A DNA stretch of 64,000 nucleotides, from positions 2,852,001 to 2,916,000 of the forward strand of contig NZ_CP042831.1 of the NCBI RefSeq assembly GCF_008000935.1. Direction: 5' to 3'. The stretch comes from Flavobacterium alkalisoli (GTDB lineage: Bacteria; Bacteroidota; Bacteroidia; Flavobacteriales; Flavobacteriaceae). The notes under the pieces are model-generated. The model did not search any database and had not been told where the DNA came from. It saw only the letters and a program-made list of their open reading frames with translations. The position numbers and the translations under genes are program-made. Shown here one piece after another: positions 18,668-27,526 of this stretch (the stretch's first letter is position 1; the number at the start of each line of letters is the position of its first letter).

Positions 18668-21307
18668 ATGGACGAAGAAAATTTAGAGCCTATAGAAGGC
18701 GAACATTTTTACGAAAAGTCGGATAATCCGGAGTCTCAGGATACCATTACCAAGGTAACGGGTATGTACAAAGACTGGTTCCTGGATTATGCTTCCTATG
18801 TTATCCTGGAACGTGCAGTACCAGCCATTGAAGATGGTTTTAAACCGGTACAACGAAGGATAATGCATTCCCTTAAAGAACTGGACGATGGCCGTTACAA
18901 CAAGGTGGCTAACGTGGTAGGACATACCATGCAGTATCACCCTCACGGTGATGCCAGTATTGGTGATGCCATGGTGCAGATAGGGCAAAAGGACCTGCTT
19001 ATAGATACTCAGGGTAACTGGGGTAATATCCTTACAGGCGATGGTGCTGCTGCACCCCGTTATATTGAGGCACGTCTTTCAAAATTTGCCTTAGAGGTAT
19101 TGTACAGCCCTAAAATTACCACATGGCAGGCATCGTATGACGGACGTAAAAATGAACCGGTAAACCTTCCGGTTAAGTTTCCGCTTTTGCTTGCACAGGG
19201 AGCAGAGGGTATTGCGGTAGGTTTATCTACCAAGGTACTTCCGCATAACTTTATCGAGCTTATAGATGCTTCCATAAAAATATTAAAGAACAAACCGTTT
19301 ACAATTTATCCTGACTTTCCTACGGGTGGTGTAGCCGATATTTCGAACTACAACGACGGTATGAGGGGCGGCCGTGTAAGGGTACGTGCCAAAATATCGC
19401 AACTGGATAAAAGTACACTGGTAATTACCCAAATTCCATTTACTACTAATACGTCTTCTTTGATAGACAGTATTTTGAAAGCGAATGAAAAGGGTAAAAT
19501 CAAAATACGTAAGATAGAGGATAACACAGCAGCAGATGTAGAAATACTTATACACCTGCCTGCCGGAGTATCTCCTGATAAAACCATAGATGCATTATTT
19601 GCCTTTACCGCCTGTGAAACTTCTATAGCGCCGCTTGGCTGTGTTATTGAAGACCACAAACCACTGTTTATAGGCGTAAGCAACATGCTTAAGATTTCTA
19701 CACACCGTACGGTGGATATGCTTAAGCGAGAACTTGAGATTCAGCTAGACGAGTTGGAAGAGCAATGGCATTTCCAGTCGCTTGAGCGTATATTTATAGA
19801 AAACAGGATTTACCGTCTTATTGAGGAAGAGGAAACCTGGGAAGGTGTAATTAAGGCTATTGATGAAGGTTTAAAGCCTTTTACCAAACACCTTAAACGT
19901 GCCGTTACCGAAGAAGATATTGTGAGGCTTACCGAAATACGTATTAAACGTATCTCTAAGTTTGACATAGACAAGGCTCAGGAAAAGATTGAAGCCTTAG
20001 AAGGTGAGATAGAACAGGTAAAACACCATTTAGATCATATAATTGAATTTGCTATAAATTATTTCCAAAGCCTTAAGGATAAATATGGCAAAGGCAGGGA
20101 GCGTAAAACAGAACTGAGAAGCTTTGATAATATTGAAGCTACCAAAGTGGTTTTACGTAATACCAAGTTATATGTAAATCGTGAAGAAGGATTTATAGGT
20201 ACCGGACTTAAGAAGGACGAATATGTTGCTGATTGTTCGGATATTGATGATGTAATTGTTTTCCTTCGTGATGGTAACATGATGATTACAAAAGTAGATG
20301 TTAAGACCTTTGTGGGTAAAGACATTATTTATGTAGCGGTATTTAACAAGAACGATAAGCGCACCATATACAATATGATTTACCGAGATGGTAAGTCGGG
20401 GCCATCATATGTTAAGCGTTTTAATGTTACCAGTATTACCAGGGATAAAGCCTATGATTTAACTCAGGGAACTAAAGGATCGCAGATACTGTATTTTTCA
20501 GGAAACCCTAACGGAGAGGCAGAAGTGGTTACCATATTATTAAGGCAGGTAGGAAGCATTAAAAAGCTGAAACTTGATCTTGACTTTGCTACACTAGCCA
20601 TAAAAGGAAGGGCATCCAGAGGAAATACGGTTACCAAATATCCTATTAAGAGAATTGAGCTTAAGGAGAAAGGTATTTCAACCCTTAAACCAAGAAGGAT
20701 TTGGTTTGATGATACCGTGCAGCGTCTTAATGTAGACGGAAGGGGAGAGTTGCTTGGTGAATTCAGGCCAAATGACAGGCTGCTTATCATTAATCAGTCA
20801 GGTAAGCTAAAAACCATTGTTCCTGAACTTTCCACTCACTTTGAGGAAGGAATGATAGTACTTGAAAAATGGATTCCTAAAAAGCCGATTTCCGCTATTT
20901 ATTATGATGGCGAAAAATCACGCTACTATGTGAAACGTTTTTTGGTAGAGAACGAAAACAAAGAAGAAATATTTATAACTGAACATCCTAATTCGCAACT
21001 GGAAATAGTATCTACTGATTACAGGCCGGTTGCAGAGGTTATATTCTCCAAAGTAAAAGGAGTGCAGAAAGATAACATTGAAGTAAATCTTGAGGACTTT
21101 ATAGCTGTAAAAGGTATAAAAGCCTTAGGTAATCAGTTAACGGCAGATAAGGTAAAGCAAATCAATCTGTTGGAATCATTGCCTTATGAAGAGCCTGAAG
21201 AGGAAATTGCCGAGGAAATGGAAGTGAAGGATGAAGTAGATCTTACTGATGAAAGCAATACCATAACACTTGATGATGACGGACAGATAACGTTATCACT
21301 CGATTAA
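18668..21307 (+). CDS. parC: DNA topoisomerase IV subunit A (ParC/GyrA type)
   Basis: The DNA cleavage and rejoining subunit, 879 residues. The winged-helix breakage domain carries GFKPVQRRIMHSLKELDDGR and the quinolone-resistance region HPHGDASIGDAMV. The catalytic tyrosine is Tyr132 in AAAPRYIEARLS. The tower and coiled-coil domains follow (around residues 340-470, with LTEIRIKRISKFDIDKAQEK), then a C-terminal beta-pinwheel-like region (about 480-840). An acidic tail ends in TLDDDGQITLSLD. There is no canonical GyrA box, in keeping with ParC. The N-terminal extension (EENLEPIEGEHFYEKSD) is acidic. Confidence 0.94.
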   Translation: MDEENLEPIEGEHFYEKSDNPESQDTITKVTGMYKDWFLDYASYVILERAVPAIEDGFKPVQRRIMHSLKELDDGRYNKVANVVGHTMQYHPHGDASIGDAMVQIGQKDLLIDTQGNWGNILTGDGAAAPRYIEARLSKFALEVLYSPKITTWQASYDGRKNEPVNLPVKFPLLLAQGAEGIAVGLSTKVLPHNFIELIDASIKILKNKPFTIYPDFPTGGVADISNYNDGMRGGRVRVRAKISQLDKSTLVITQIPFTTNTSSLIDSILKANEKGKIKIRKIEDNTAADVEILIHLPAGVSPDKTIDALFAFTACETSIAPLGCVIEDHKPLFIGVSNMLKISTHRTVDMLKRELEIQLDELEEQWHFQSLERIFIENRIYRLIEEEETWEGVIKAIDEGLKPFTKHLKRAVTEEDIVRLTEIRIKRISKFDIDKAQEKIEALEGEIEQVKHHLDHIIEFAINYFQSLKDKYGKGRERKTELRSFDNIEATKVVLRNTKLYVNREEGFIGTGLKKDEYVADCSDIDDVIVFLRDGNMMITKVDVKTFVGKDIIYVAVFNKNDKRTIYNMIYRDGKSGPSYVKRFNVTSITRDKAYDLTQGTKGSQILYFSGNPNGEAEVVTILLRQVGSIKKLKLDLDFATLAIKGRASRGNTVTKYPIKRIELKEKGISTLKPRRIWFDDTVQRLNVDGRGELLGEFRPNDRLLIINQSGKLKTIVPELSTHFEEGMIVLEKWIPKKPISAIYYDGEKSRYYVKRFLVENENKEEIFITEHPNSQLEIVSTDYRPVAEVIFSKVKGVQKDNIEVNLEDFIAVKGIKALGNQLTADKVKQINLLESLPYEEPEEEIAEEMEVKDEVDLTDESNTITLDDDGQITLSLD

Positions 21308-21310
21308 AAA

Positions 21311-21340
21311 AAAAAGCAGCCATCAGGCTGCTTTTTTTTA
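21311..21340. terminator. Bidirectional intrinsic terminator between parC and the metalloprotease gene
   Basis: AGCAGCC (315-321) pairs with GGCTGCT (326-332) with a 4-base loop, flanked by A10 on the left and T9 on the right. It can therefore stop both converging transcripts. Confidence 0.9.
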
Positions 21341-23656
21341 TCTTTCTATAAATATCTTTCGTATTGTTTTTTGTGAAGTTTCTAAATCTGTAATTTCAAG
21401 TATATAGGTTCCCTGAGATAAACTCCTCACATCAAACTTATCCTGGTTAAATTGTTGTGTTACTGTACGCCCTGCTACATCATATAGTTTAGCATCAAAA
21501 TTAACAGGAGTAGTAAACTCAATAATAAAATAGTCTTTACTTGGGTTAGGGTAGATGTTTACCAAAGAATCTAAAGGTGCTTTCTCTACAGATAAAGTGG
21601 ATTGAATTTTAAAATCAACAGTATTAATATCAAAATAGATACTATTATTTGCGGCCACTCTTATCCTTGCATTCTCAATATTAATATCAGGTAATACTAC
21701 TGTTGCACTACCATTATTAGGAGTACTACTTAAAAGGGTAACAGGGTAGGTATAACCTCCGTCATCAGAAAGGGTAATTGACACATCCTGTGTGTTAACG
21801 GGGGCTACATCTGTACCGTTTACATCCCATGTTATTATCTGGGTTGATCCTCCGGCATAAACTATACCATCAGTATTTTGACTTGTCACCTGAAAAGGTC
21901 CTGCATCTGCAACTATAATTCTTATATCATCAGAATTGATACCGCTGGCATTAATCATTTGCCCGTTATATTCCATTTTATGGTTGTCGTTAACTGTAAC
22001 CCTTATATCCATATTGCGTGGATGTGTAGGTAACTGTTCCTGAGCATTACTGTTATTATTAGCTATTACATCACTGATTTTTGGAAATGTTCTTGAAGGA
22101 ATCGGACCGGGAGTTAAGCGCATGAATAAAGCCCCTTTTGTATCGTCCGGCACTGGTATAAATTGTTGTGGGGCAGGATTAAAGTTATCCCATACATAAG
22201 TTAAATTATCATTAGGATCGGGATCTTCAGCTATTGCGGTTATTGCAAAAGGAGTACTTATAGGGATTACAACATCAGGGCCAACATTTATTGTTGGTAT
22301 GGTGTTACCTGTGGGGATTTGAGTACCTACAGACGGAATTGTTAATAAAAACTGAGCGAGTTGATGATATGATACTCCGTGAGCATAACCATAATCATTT
22401 CCCCCCTGAATTGTCCAGTTGCCATTTTCGGGCTCATAGTTATTACTTTCATTATTTATAGTATGTGCCTGACTAAACTGGTGACCAATTTCATGCCTGC
22501 ATACAGAAATATTTAAATCTCCTGATATCGCACGTTTAAAGTCAGCAGCACATCCGCCTCCCTGATATGGAAAAGTTGCAATAACATGGCTTAAATCATA
22601 ATTTTCGGCACCTATAATTTCATCAATTATACTTTGCTGATTGTTAAGTATTACTTCAACATCAGTACATCCAGCAGCACCATCAGGTATTGTTTCCCAA
22701 GGATCGGTTTCTGAGTTTTCAAAAATCAAAAGATCATTATTAGGTATAAGTTCAAATCTCATACAATACTCTCTACCATAAATTTCATTAATAGTATCAA
22801 GCCATTCATCAATTAACTGGCTAGTGTTGTTTACTCCTCCATTATTTTCGGTAAACTCTCCAATTGTAGAAACTGCCATTCTGAATATTCTTAGATTATC
22901 ACCACGAGGAATATTAGTATTAAAGTAAGGTGAAGTACAGTATGGATTTAATGTTTCGGGATAAAAAATCTGAAATTCGTAAGAGGTTGTTTCACTTTCC
23001 GTTATTTCAAAGCCGAACAAGTTAGCAACCTGATTCATTGAATATTGTTCAATTTCCCCAATATAAAGACCTGGATTTCCTGCTAATAATAGAGAGCCTC
23101 CATTAGCTACAAAACTCTCTAGTACTTCTAATTCAGCAGTTGAATAAAGTTCGAGTTCATTCCAGTCGTTAGCTAAAATTAATATATCAGTATTTAAAAG
23201 GGCAGAGGTTGTTATGTTACCTGTGAACGTATTAAATATGTAATTATTTTCAGAAAAGCTGTTTTGAAGTATTGTAGTGTTATTATTACCAATAAATTCT
23301 TCTTTAAGAGTAACTCTGCCTGTACCTGGATTGAGCCAGTCTATTACATTAATTAAAAACTGCAGGTTATCACCCAGAACAATATTGTTATCTAAAAACA
23401 AATATTCGTCACCAATAGCTATAACTTTTCCGTTTTCGTATTGAGTAGTTACTGAAAAATGAGTAGCAACTTCCTCACATGAATCAAAATTAATGAGCGG
23501 TATGACACTTGTTTCATCATCTATTAAAAATGAACCTGATATGTATATGTAATTAACAGATTCAACATTAGTAAATATTTCATCAAATTCCTGAGAAAAT
23601 CCTTTTTGACAACAGACTATACATAGTATAACTGTAATTATTTTATTTTTCAGCAT
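21338..23656 (-). CDS. Secreted M12-like zinc metalloprotease with T9SS type A sorting domain
   Basis: A 772-residue exported protease. The signal peptide is N-terminal (cleavage near FSQ, residue 22). Residues ~30-215 resemble a GATase1/DUF4350-like Rossmann domain (FLINVIDWL, then LEVLESFVANGGSLLLAGNPG). The reprolysin-like peptidase domain (about 255-450) has the complete metzincin zinc site HEIGHQFSQAH (residues 388-398), preceded by a cysteine-rich stretch. Later beta domains include an FnIII/Ig-like module (DPDPNDNLTYVWDNFNP). The last ~75 residues are a type A sorting domain with VNIYPNPSKDYFIIEF and GTYILEI. A role in nutrient protein digestion is likely. The N-terminal domain is an unusual addition and its assignment is tentative. 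Confidence 0.87.
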   Translation of the reverse strand: MLKNKIITVILCIVCCQKGFSQEFDEIFTNVESVNYIYISGSFLIDDETSVIPLINFDSCEEVATHFSVTTQYENGKVIAIGDEYLFLDNNIVLGDNLQFLINVIDWLNPGTGRVTLKEEFIGNNNTTILQNSFSENNYIFNTFTGNITTSALLNTDILILANDWNELELYSTAELEVLESFVANGGSLLLAGNPGLYIGEIEQYSMNQVANLFGFEITESETTSYEFQIFYPETLNPYCTSPYFNTNIPRGDNLRIFRMAVSTIGEFTENNGGVNNTSQLIDEWLDTINEIYGREYCMRFELIPNNDLLIFENSETDPWETIPDGAAGCTDVEVILNNQQSIIDEIIGAENYDLSHVIATFPYQGGGCAADFKRAISGDLNISVCRHEIGHQFSQAHTINNESNNYEPENGNWTIQGGNDYGYAHGVSYHQLAQFLLTIPSVGTQIPTGNTIPTINVGPDVVIPISTPFAITAIAEDPDPNDNLTYVWDNFNPAPQQFIPVPDDTKGALFMRLTPGPIPSRTFPKISDVIANNNSNAQEQLPTHPRNMDIRVTVNDNHKMEYNGQMINASGINSDDIRIIVADAGPFQVTSQNTDGIVYAGGSTQIITWDVNGTDVAPVNTQDVSITLSDDGGYTYPVTLLSSTPNNGSATVVLPDINIENARIRVAANNSIYFDINTVDFKIQSTLSVEKAPLDSLVNIYPNPSKDYFIIEFTTPVNFDAKLYDVAGRTVTQQFNQDKFDVRSLSQGTYILEITDLETSQKTIRKIFIER

Positions 23657-23762
23657 AGTTATGGTTTGTTTGACTATTAGTTAATTGTTTGTTAAAAATA
23701 TAAAAATGTTTTTAACTAATAGTGAAATATTTTGCTGTAAATCAAATAATTATGATTTTTAT

Positions 23763-23790
23763 AAAAAAAAGCCGTCATTGTGACAGCTTT
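23763..23790 (-). terminator. Intrinsic terminator of the murQ-terC operon
   Basis: AAGC-GTCA (769-777, one bulged C) pairs with TGAC-GCTT (781-789) around TTG. The A8 run on the left supplies U8 on the minus strand. It lies 27 bases beyond the terC stop. Confidence 0.75.
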
Positions 23791-23816
23791 TATAATTAAG
23801 AGGATAAATAATTTTA

Positions 23817-24590
23817 TTATTCTTTTTTCTTCCTCATTTTCATATTAAGGAATTCTACACAAACCGAAAAGGCGATAGCAAAATATAGATACCCTTTAGG
23901 TATGGCACCAACATGTTCTCCTGCCAATTGTGCATGAGAAAGGTGCATACTTTCTGTAATTAGCATAAACCCGATAAGGATAAGGAATGCAAGCCCCAGT
24001 ATTTGTATTGATGGATTTGCGTTAACAAAGTTTCCTACCGGAACCGCAAACAACATCATGACACCTACAGATATTACAACTGCTGTAATCATTATTATTA
24101 ATGCACCTTCAACTCCGTTAGTCATACCTACAGCGGTAAGAATCGAATCAACCGAGAAAATAATATCAATCATTAATATTTGAATAATAACATTAGTGAA
24201 TGATTTTTTTGCAGCACTGCCAAGGCTTTTTTCCTCTTCGCCTTTATGGTCTACTTTTTCGTGAATTTCTTTTGTACTCTTATATATAAGGAATAAACCA
24301 CCAACTAACAGCACTAAAGCCTGCCCGGTAACATCGGCACTAAACCATCCGAAGTCAAAGCTGAAAACCGGTTTTTTCATAGCTATAAGAAGCGTAACAC
24401 CAAACAAAAGGGCAATACGCATAAACATAGCCAGGAATAAACCCAAACGGGTAGCTTTTTTTCTTTCTTGTTCCGGTAGTTTTCCTGTTACAATAGATAT
24501 GAAAATGATATTGTCTATACCTAATACTATTTCAAGAAATGTAAGGGTTAATAATGCAATCCACGCATTTGGATTTAAAAATACTTCCAT
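23817..24590 (-). CDS. TerC family integral membrane protein
   Basis: A 257-residue protein with about seven to nine membrane helices, of the TerC/Alx/YkoY family. It shows the family signature TFLEIVLGIDNIIFISIV near the N-terminus and, in the second half, MIDIIFSVDSILTAVGMTN, with conserved acidic residues in the membrane. A charged cytoplasmic loop (KEIHEKVDHKGEEEKS) joins the halves. Family members export manganese, often in association with protein secretion. It is the last gene of a six-gene operon that also has a ZIP-type metal transporter, which supports a metal-homeostasis role. Confidence 0.92.
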   Translation of the reverse strand: MEVFLNPNAWIALLTLTFLEIVLGIDNIIFISIVTGKLPEQERKKATRLGLFLAMFMRIALLFGVTLLIAMKKPVFSFDFGWFSADVTGQALVLLVGGLFLIYKSTKEIHEKVDHKGEEEKSLGSAAKKSFTNVIIQILMIDIIFSVDSILTAVGMTNGVEGALIIMITAVVISVGVMMLFAVPVGNFVNANPSIQILGLAFLILIGFMLITESMHLSHAQLAGEHVGAIPKGYLYFAIAFSVCVEFLNMKMRKKKE

Positions 24591-24594
24591 AGGT

Positions 24595-24975
24595 TTAGTT
24601 AAGTTTTGTTACGGTTCCTTTTTGTTTATTGGTATCTCCCACAAAAGAATATTCAAAAGTATAAGAATCGCCTTTTGTAGTTAGTATTTTCATATGCACG
24701 GCCTTTTTTTCCTGCATATTTTTAGGGTTCATTTTCTGTACGATGTACTCACAGTCGTTTATCCATCGGATGGAAGAAGTATCACTCTTACCTTCGTAAG
24801 TGTCAATCTCTAATTCTTCGGTTCTTTCAAATATAGTTGTGTGTGTTTTACCATCTATTTCCTGTTCAAATTTAAATTTGCCGGTTTTAAAGTCGCTACA
24901 GTTACGCTCCTGTTGGTAGCAGGATATAAAAGTAAAAGGTAATGACAGTAATAGAAATCTCATTTTATTTTTCAT
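24595..24975 (-). CDS. Small predicted lipoprotein
   Basis: A 126-residue lipoprotein that I do not recognise. ATG 24975 begins MKNKMRFLLLSLPFTFISC with a lipobox cysteine; ATG 24963 is an alternative. The mature part looks like a small beta domain (KFKFEQEIDGKTHTTIFER, then YTFEYSFVGDT). The start overlaps the preceding small membrane gene by 11 bases, and its stop lies 5 bases before terC, so it is tightly coupled within the operon. Confidence 0.8.
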   Translation of the reverse strand: MKNKMRFLLLSLPFTFISCYQQERNCSDFKTGKFKFEQEIDGKTHTTIFERTEELEIDTYEGKSDTSSIRWINDCEYIVQKMNPKNMQEKKAVHMKILTTKGDSYTFEYSFVGDTNKQKGTVTKLN

Positions 24976-25192
24976 TTTCAAAAAGACTTTTCATGATGGT
25001 TTTAAGGCCTAAAAACATTAATATCATGGCGCCAATACAGGTAATTATCCCTAATCCCAGTACAGGAATAAAGAAGGGGTGTCCCTGATTTTTGAACGAA
25101 CTGTGTATTACTACAGGCCCTAAAAAAAACATGGGTAATGCCCAGCCTAAATAAGTTAATCCCTTTACCAGTATTTTTTTATTTGTTGCCAT
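24965..25192 (-). CDS. Small two-helix membrane protein (DUF6095-like)
   Basis: A 75-residue protein with two predicted transmembrane helices (residues ~14-30 and ~42-64) joined by a short polar loop (HSSFKNQGHPFF). From memory a family called DUF6095 with this size and layout sits beside murQ in flavobacteria; I cannot verify it here. It overlaps murQ by 14 bases at its start and the lipoprotein gene at its end. It was found by length and overlap, and its membrane character supports it being real. Confidence 0.75.
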   Translation of the reverse strand: MATNKKILVKGLTYLGWALPMFFLGPVVIHSSFKNQGHPFFIPVLGLGIITCIGAMILMFLGLKTIMKSLFENEK

Positions 25193-25994
25193 AATGCTCT
25201 ATCGCTTTTCTTACGTTTTTATGTTCCTGCAGCAGGCTTTCAGCTTCTTCTCGAGGAATATTAAGTTCATCCATAATCATACGTACACCCCGGTCTACAA
25301 GCTTATGGTTACTTAGCTGCATGTCTACCATTTTATTACCCTTAACACGGCCTAACTGAATCATCACGGCAGTAGATATCATGTTTAATACCAGTTTTTG
25401 TGCAGTGCCTGCTTTCATTCGGGAACTTCCGGTTACAAACTCAGGGCCTACTACAACTTCAACAGGTAATTGTGCTGTTTGCGATAAAGGGCTACCTTCA
25501 TTGCAGGTAATACATCCGGTAAGGATCTTGTTTTTATTACACATTTCAAGTCCGCCAATAACATAAGGGGTAGTGCCCGATGCAGCTATACCTACTACGG
25601 TATCTTTGTCGTTAATGTTATATTCAGATAAATCTTTCCAGGCCTGTTCGCGGTCATCTTCGGCAAATTCAACTGCTTTTCTTATGGCAGTATCACCTCC
25701 GGCAATAAGGCCTATAACCCAGTCGAAAGGAACACCAAAAGTAGGAGGACATTCCGATGCATCAACAATACCAAGCCTTCCGCTGGTACCTGCGCCAATA
25801 TAGAACAGGCGACCGCCATCTTTCATTCGAGGAATAATCTGCTGTACCAAAGCCTCAATTTGAGGTAATGCTTTTTCTACAGCCAGAGGTACGGTTTTAT
25901 CTTCGTTATTGATGTTTTGAAGCAACTGAATTACCGACATCTTTTCAAGATGTTCATATTTTGAACTTTGCTCCGTAGTTTTTGTAAAAGACAT
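25179..25994 (-). CDS. murQ: N-acetylmuramic acid 6-phosphate etherase
   Basis: A cytoplasmic enzyme of 271 residues. It cleaves the lactyl ether of MurNAc-6-phosphate to give GlcNAc-6-phosphate, allowing recycling of peptidoglycan sugars. The SIS domain shows FYIGAGTSGRLGIVDASECPPTFG (start and end residues of the MurQ signature), GLIAGGDTAIRKAVEFAEDD, VGIAASGTTPYVIGGL and the catalytic segment VGPEFVTGSSRMKAGTAQK. Length is slightly under the ~300 of other MurQ proteins, but no part of the core is missing. No murP-type transporter is next to it. It is gene three of a six-gene operon. Confidence 0.95.
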   Translation of the reverse strand: MSFTKTTEQSSKYEHLEKMSVIQLLQNINNEDKTVPLAVEKALPQIEALVQQIIPRMKDGGRLFYIGAGTSGRLGIVDASECPPTFGVPFDWVIGLIAGGDTAIRKAVEFAEDDREQAWKDLSEYNINDKDTVVGIAASGTTPYVIGGLEMCNKNKILTGCITCNEGSPLSQTAQLPVEVVVGPEFVTGSSRMKAGTAQKLVLNMISTAVMIQLGRVKGNKMVDMQLSNHKLVDRGVRMIMDELNIPREEAESLLQEHKNVRKAIEHYGNK

Positions 25995-26018
25995 GAATTA
26001 CTGTGTTTTCAGGTAAAT

Positions 26019-26732
26019 TTACATAAAATAAGCCATTATAACTCCCAGTATAATTACTAAAAGTTTGGCAAGGTTAAACTTGTGCCCTTCGTTACTTTCA
26101 AAAATAATGGTAGATGAAATATGGAAAAGTATACCTATTACAACTGCCGATATTTCGGTAAAGTAATGTTCTATAAAATGTAATTGTTCTGAAAGAAGTG
26201 TACCAAGTGGTGTCATTAAAGCAAATACCACCATAAACAGCATAACAATTGTTTTGTTAAGTCCGCTGTTCATAAAGAAAGCCGTCAATATAATAGCGAT
26301 AGGGAAATGGTGAATGGCAATTCCCCAAGCCATATCATTATGATGGCTAACAGGCATACCTTCTAATAATGCGTGAATACAAAGGCTTATAAATAATAAC
26401 CATGGCATTTTTTGATGGTCGTGGTCGTGACCGCCATGTACATGTCCGTGTTCTGCACCTTTAGAGAAATATTCAAGTATTATCTGGAAAACAATACCTG
26501 CCATAATGAATAGTCCTATGGGACTATTGTGATGCTCATGGTCGTGCCCGTGATGTGCATGCAAACTGCCCTCATAAACTTCGGGAAGCAGGTGCATAAC
26601 CGTAAGCGATAAAAGAAAAGAACCACTAAAAGCTAATAACAGCTTAAGATTTTTACGGTTACTTGGCTTTAATATCAAAGCCATGGCATAACCTAAAATT
26701 ACCGATAGTAATGGCAATAAATAATATATCAT
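26019..26732 (-). CDS. ZIP family divalent metal transporter
   Basis: A 237-residue integral membrane protein with about eight helices. Hallmarks are the histidine-rich cytoplasmic loops (HAHHGHDHEHH and HGHVHGGHDHDHQ) and the two intramembrane metal-binding segments, ICIHALLEGMPVSHHND and AIHHFPIAIILTAFF. The predicted role is zinc (or iron/manganese) uptake across the inner membrane. It is 4 bases behind the methyltransferase gene and 24 bases ahead of murQ, and terC at the operon end adds a second metal transporter. Confidence 0.92.
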   Translation of the reverse strand: MIYYLLPLLSVILGYAMALILKPSNRKNLKLLLAFSGSFLLSLTVMHLLPEVYEGSLHAHHGHDHEHHNSPIGLFIMAGIVFQIILEYFSKGAEHGHVHGGHDHDHQKMPWLLFISLCIHALLEGMPVSHHNDMAWGIAIHHFPIAIILTAFFMNSGLNKTIVMLFMVVFALMTPLGTLLSEQLHFIEHYFTEISAVVIGILFHISSTIIFESNEGHKFNLAKLLVIILGVIMAYFM

Positions 26733-26736
26733 AGGG

Positions 26737-27468
26737 TTATTTAAAGATCATAATTAAACGTTCAGAATCATTTTTGAAAAACTTATGCAGTTTGTAATCG
26801 CCAAAAATGTCAAGCAGGTAAATGCCGGCTTCTTCCATCATGGTTTCAAAATCTTCAAGAGTAAGGGCTTTTACTTTTTCAGTGTAATGAAAATGCTGCC
26901 CTTTATCTTCAAAATCTATTTCCTTTATAATATGATTGTCTTCCACATATCGTTTAATGTGAAAATTTATACCGTCCACAGTTTTTGTTTCCTGAGGTAC
27001 TAAATTAGCAATTACTTTATGAGTATTCATAAAGTCTATAACTGCAAAACCATATTCGGTAAGGCTGTTGTGTATTGCTTTTAGTGTGGTTAGGTTATCG
27101 TCATCGTTTTCAAAATAACCAAAACTGGTAAACAGGTTGAATATGGCATCAAACTTCTCTTCAAAAGGTTCACGCATGTCATGAACCTTAAAATGAAGTT
27201 TCTCATTACTGTGTTTTGATGCTATCGCAATACTGTTTTCTGACAAATCGGCACCCGTTACATCATAACCTAACTGATTAAGGTATATGGAATGACGTCC
27301 TTTTCCGCAGGCCAAATCAAGTATTTTAGCGTTTTCGGGCAGGTTTAAATAGTGTGTAATATTATCCATAAAGAGTTGAGCCTCTTCATAGTCACGGTCT
27401 TTATAAAGTATGTGGTAATAGGGTGTATCGAACCAGGATGCAAACCAGTTATTTGTTTCTTTTTGCAT
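26737..27468 (-). CDS. Class I SAM-dependent methyltransferase
   Basis: A 243-residue cytoplasmic methyltransferase. Motif I is ILDLACGKGRHSIYL, followed by an acidic motif II (TGADLS) and FDAIFNLFTSFGYFENDDD. The C-terminal half contains a beta meander (INFHIKRYVEDNHIIKEIDF). These features are typical of small-molecule or protein methyltransferases; the substrate is not evident. I chose ATG 27468 because the upstream TTG at 27489 would add an unlikely leader; ATG 27474 is also possible. It heads the operon that runs to terC, divergent from the RNA methyltransferase 58 bases away. Confidence 0.88.
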   Translation of the reverse strand: MQKETNNWFASWFDTPYYHILYKDRDYEEAQLFMDNITHYLNLPENAKILDLACGKGRHSIYLNQLGYDVTGADLSENSIAIASKHSNEKLHFKVHDMREPFEEKFDAIFNLFTSFGYFENDDDNLTTLKAIHNSLTEYGFAVIDFMNTHKVIANLVPQETKTVDGINFHIKRYVEDNHIIKEIDFEDKGQHFHYTEKVKALTLEDFETMMEEAGIYLLDIFGDYKLHKFFKNDSERLIMIFK

Positions 27469-27497
27469 ATTCATTAAATGTACCCGCAAATTTAGTT

Positions 27498-27505
27498 TAT
27501 TTTTG
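27498..27505 (+). promoter_or_regulatory. Candidate -7 box TATTTTTG
   Basis: TATTTTTG fits TAnnTTTG, 21 bases before ATG 27527, within the 58-base divergent gap. The -33 element would lie close to the start of the minus-strand methyltransferase gene. Confidence 0.45.
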
Positions 27506-27526
27506 CCAAGAATTTGAGACGGGATT

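Noticed and set aside
18683..20790. Several open frames antisense to parC
   Set aside because: They lack signal peptides, domains and sensible starts, and simply mirror the codon bias of the real gene.
24595..25192. One longer gene instead of the lipoprotein and small membrane gene
   Set aside because: The two frames differ and each has its own start and membrane or lipoprotein signal; the overlap is of the usual operon type.
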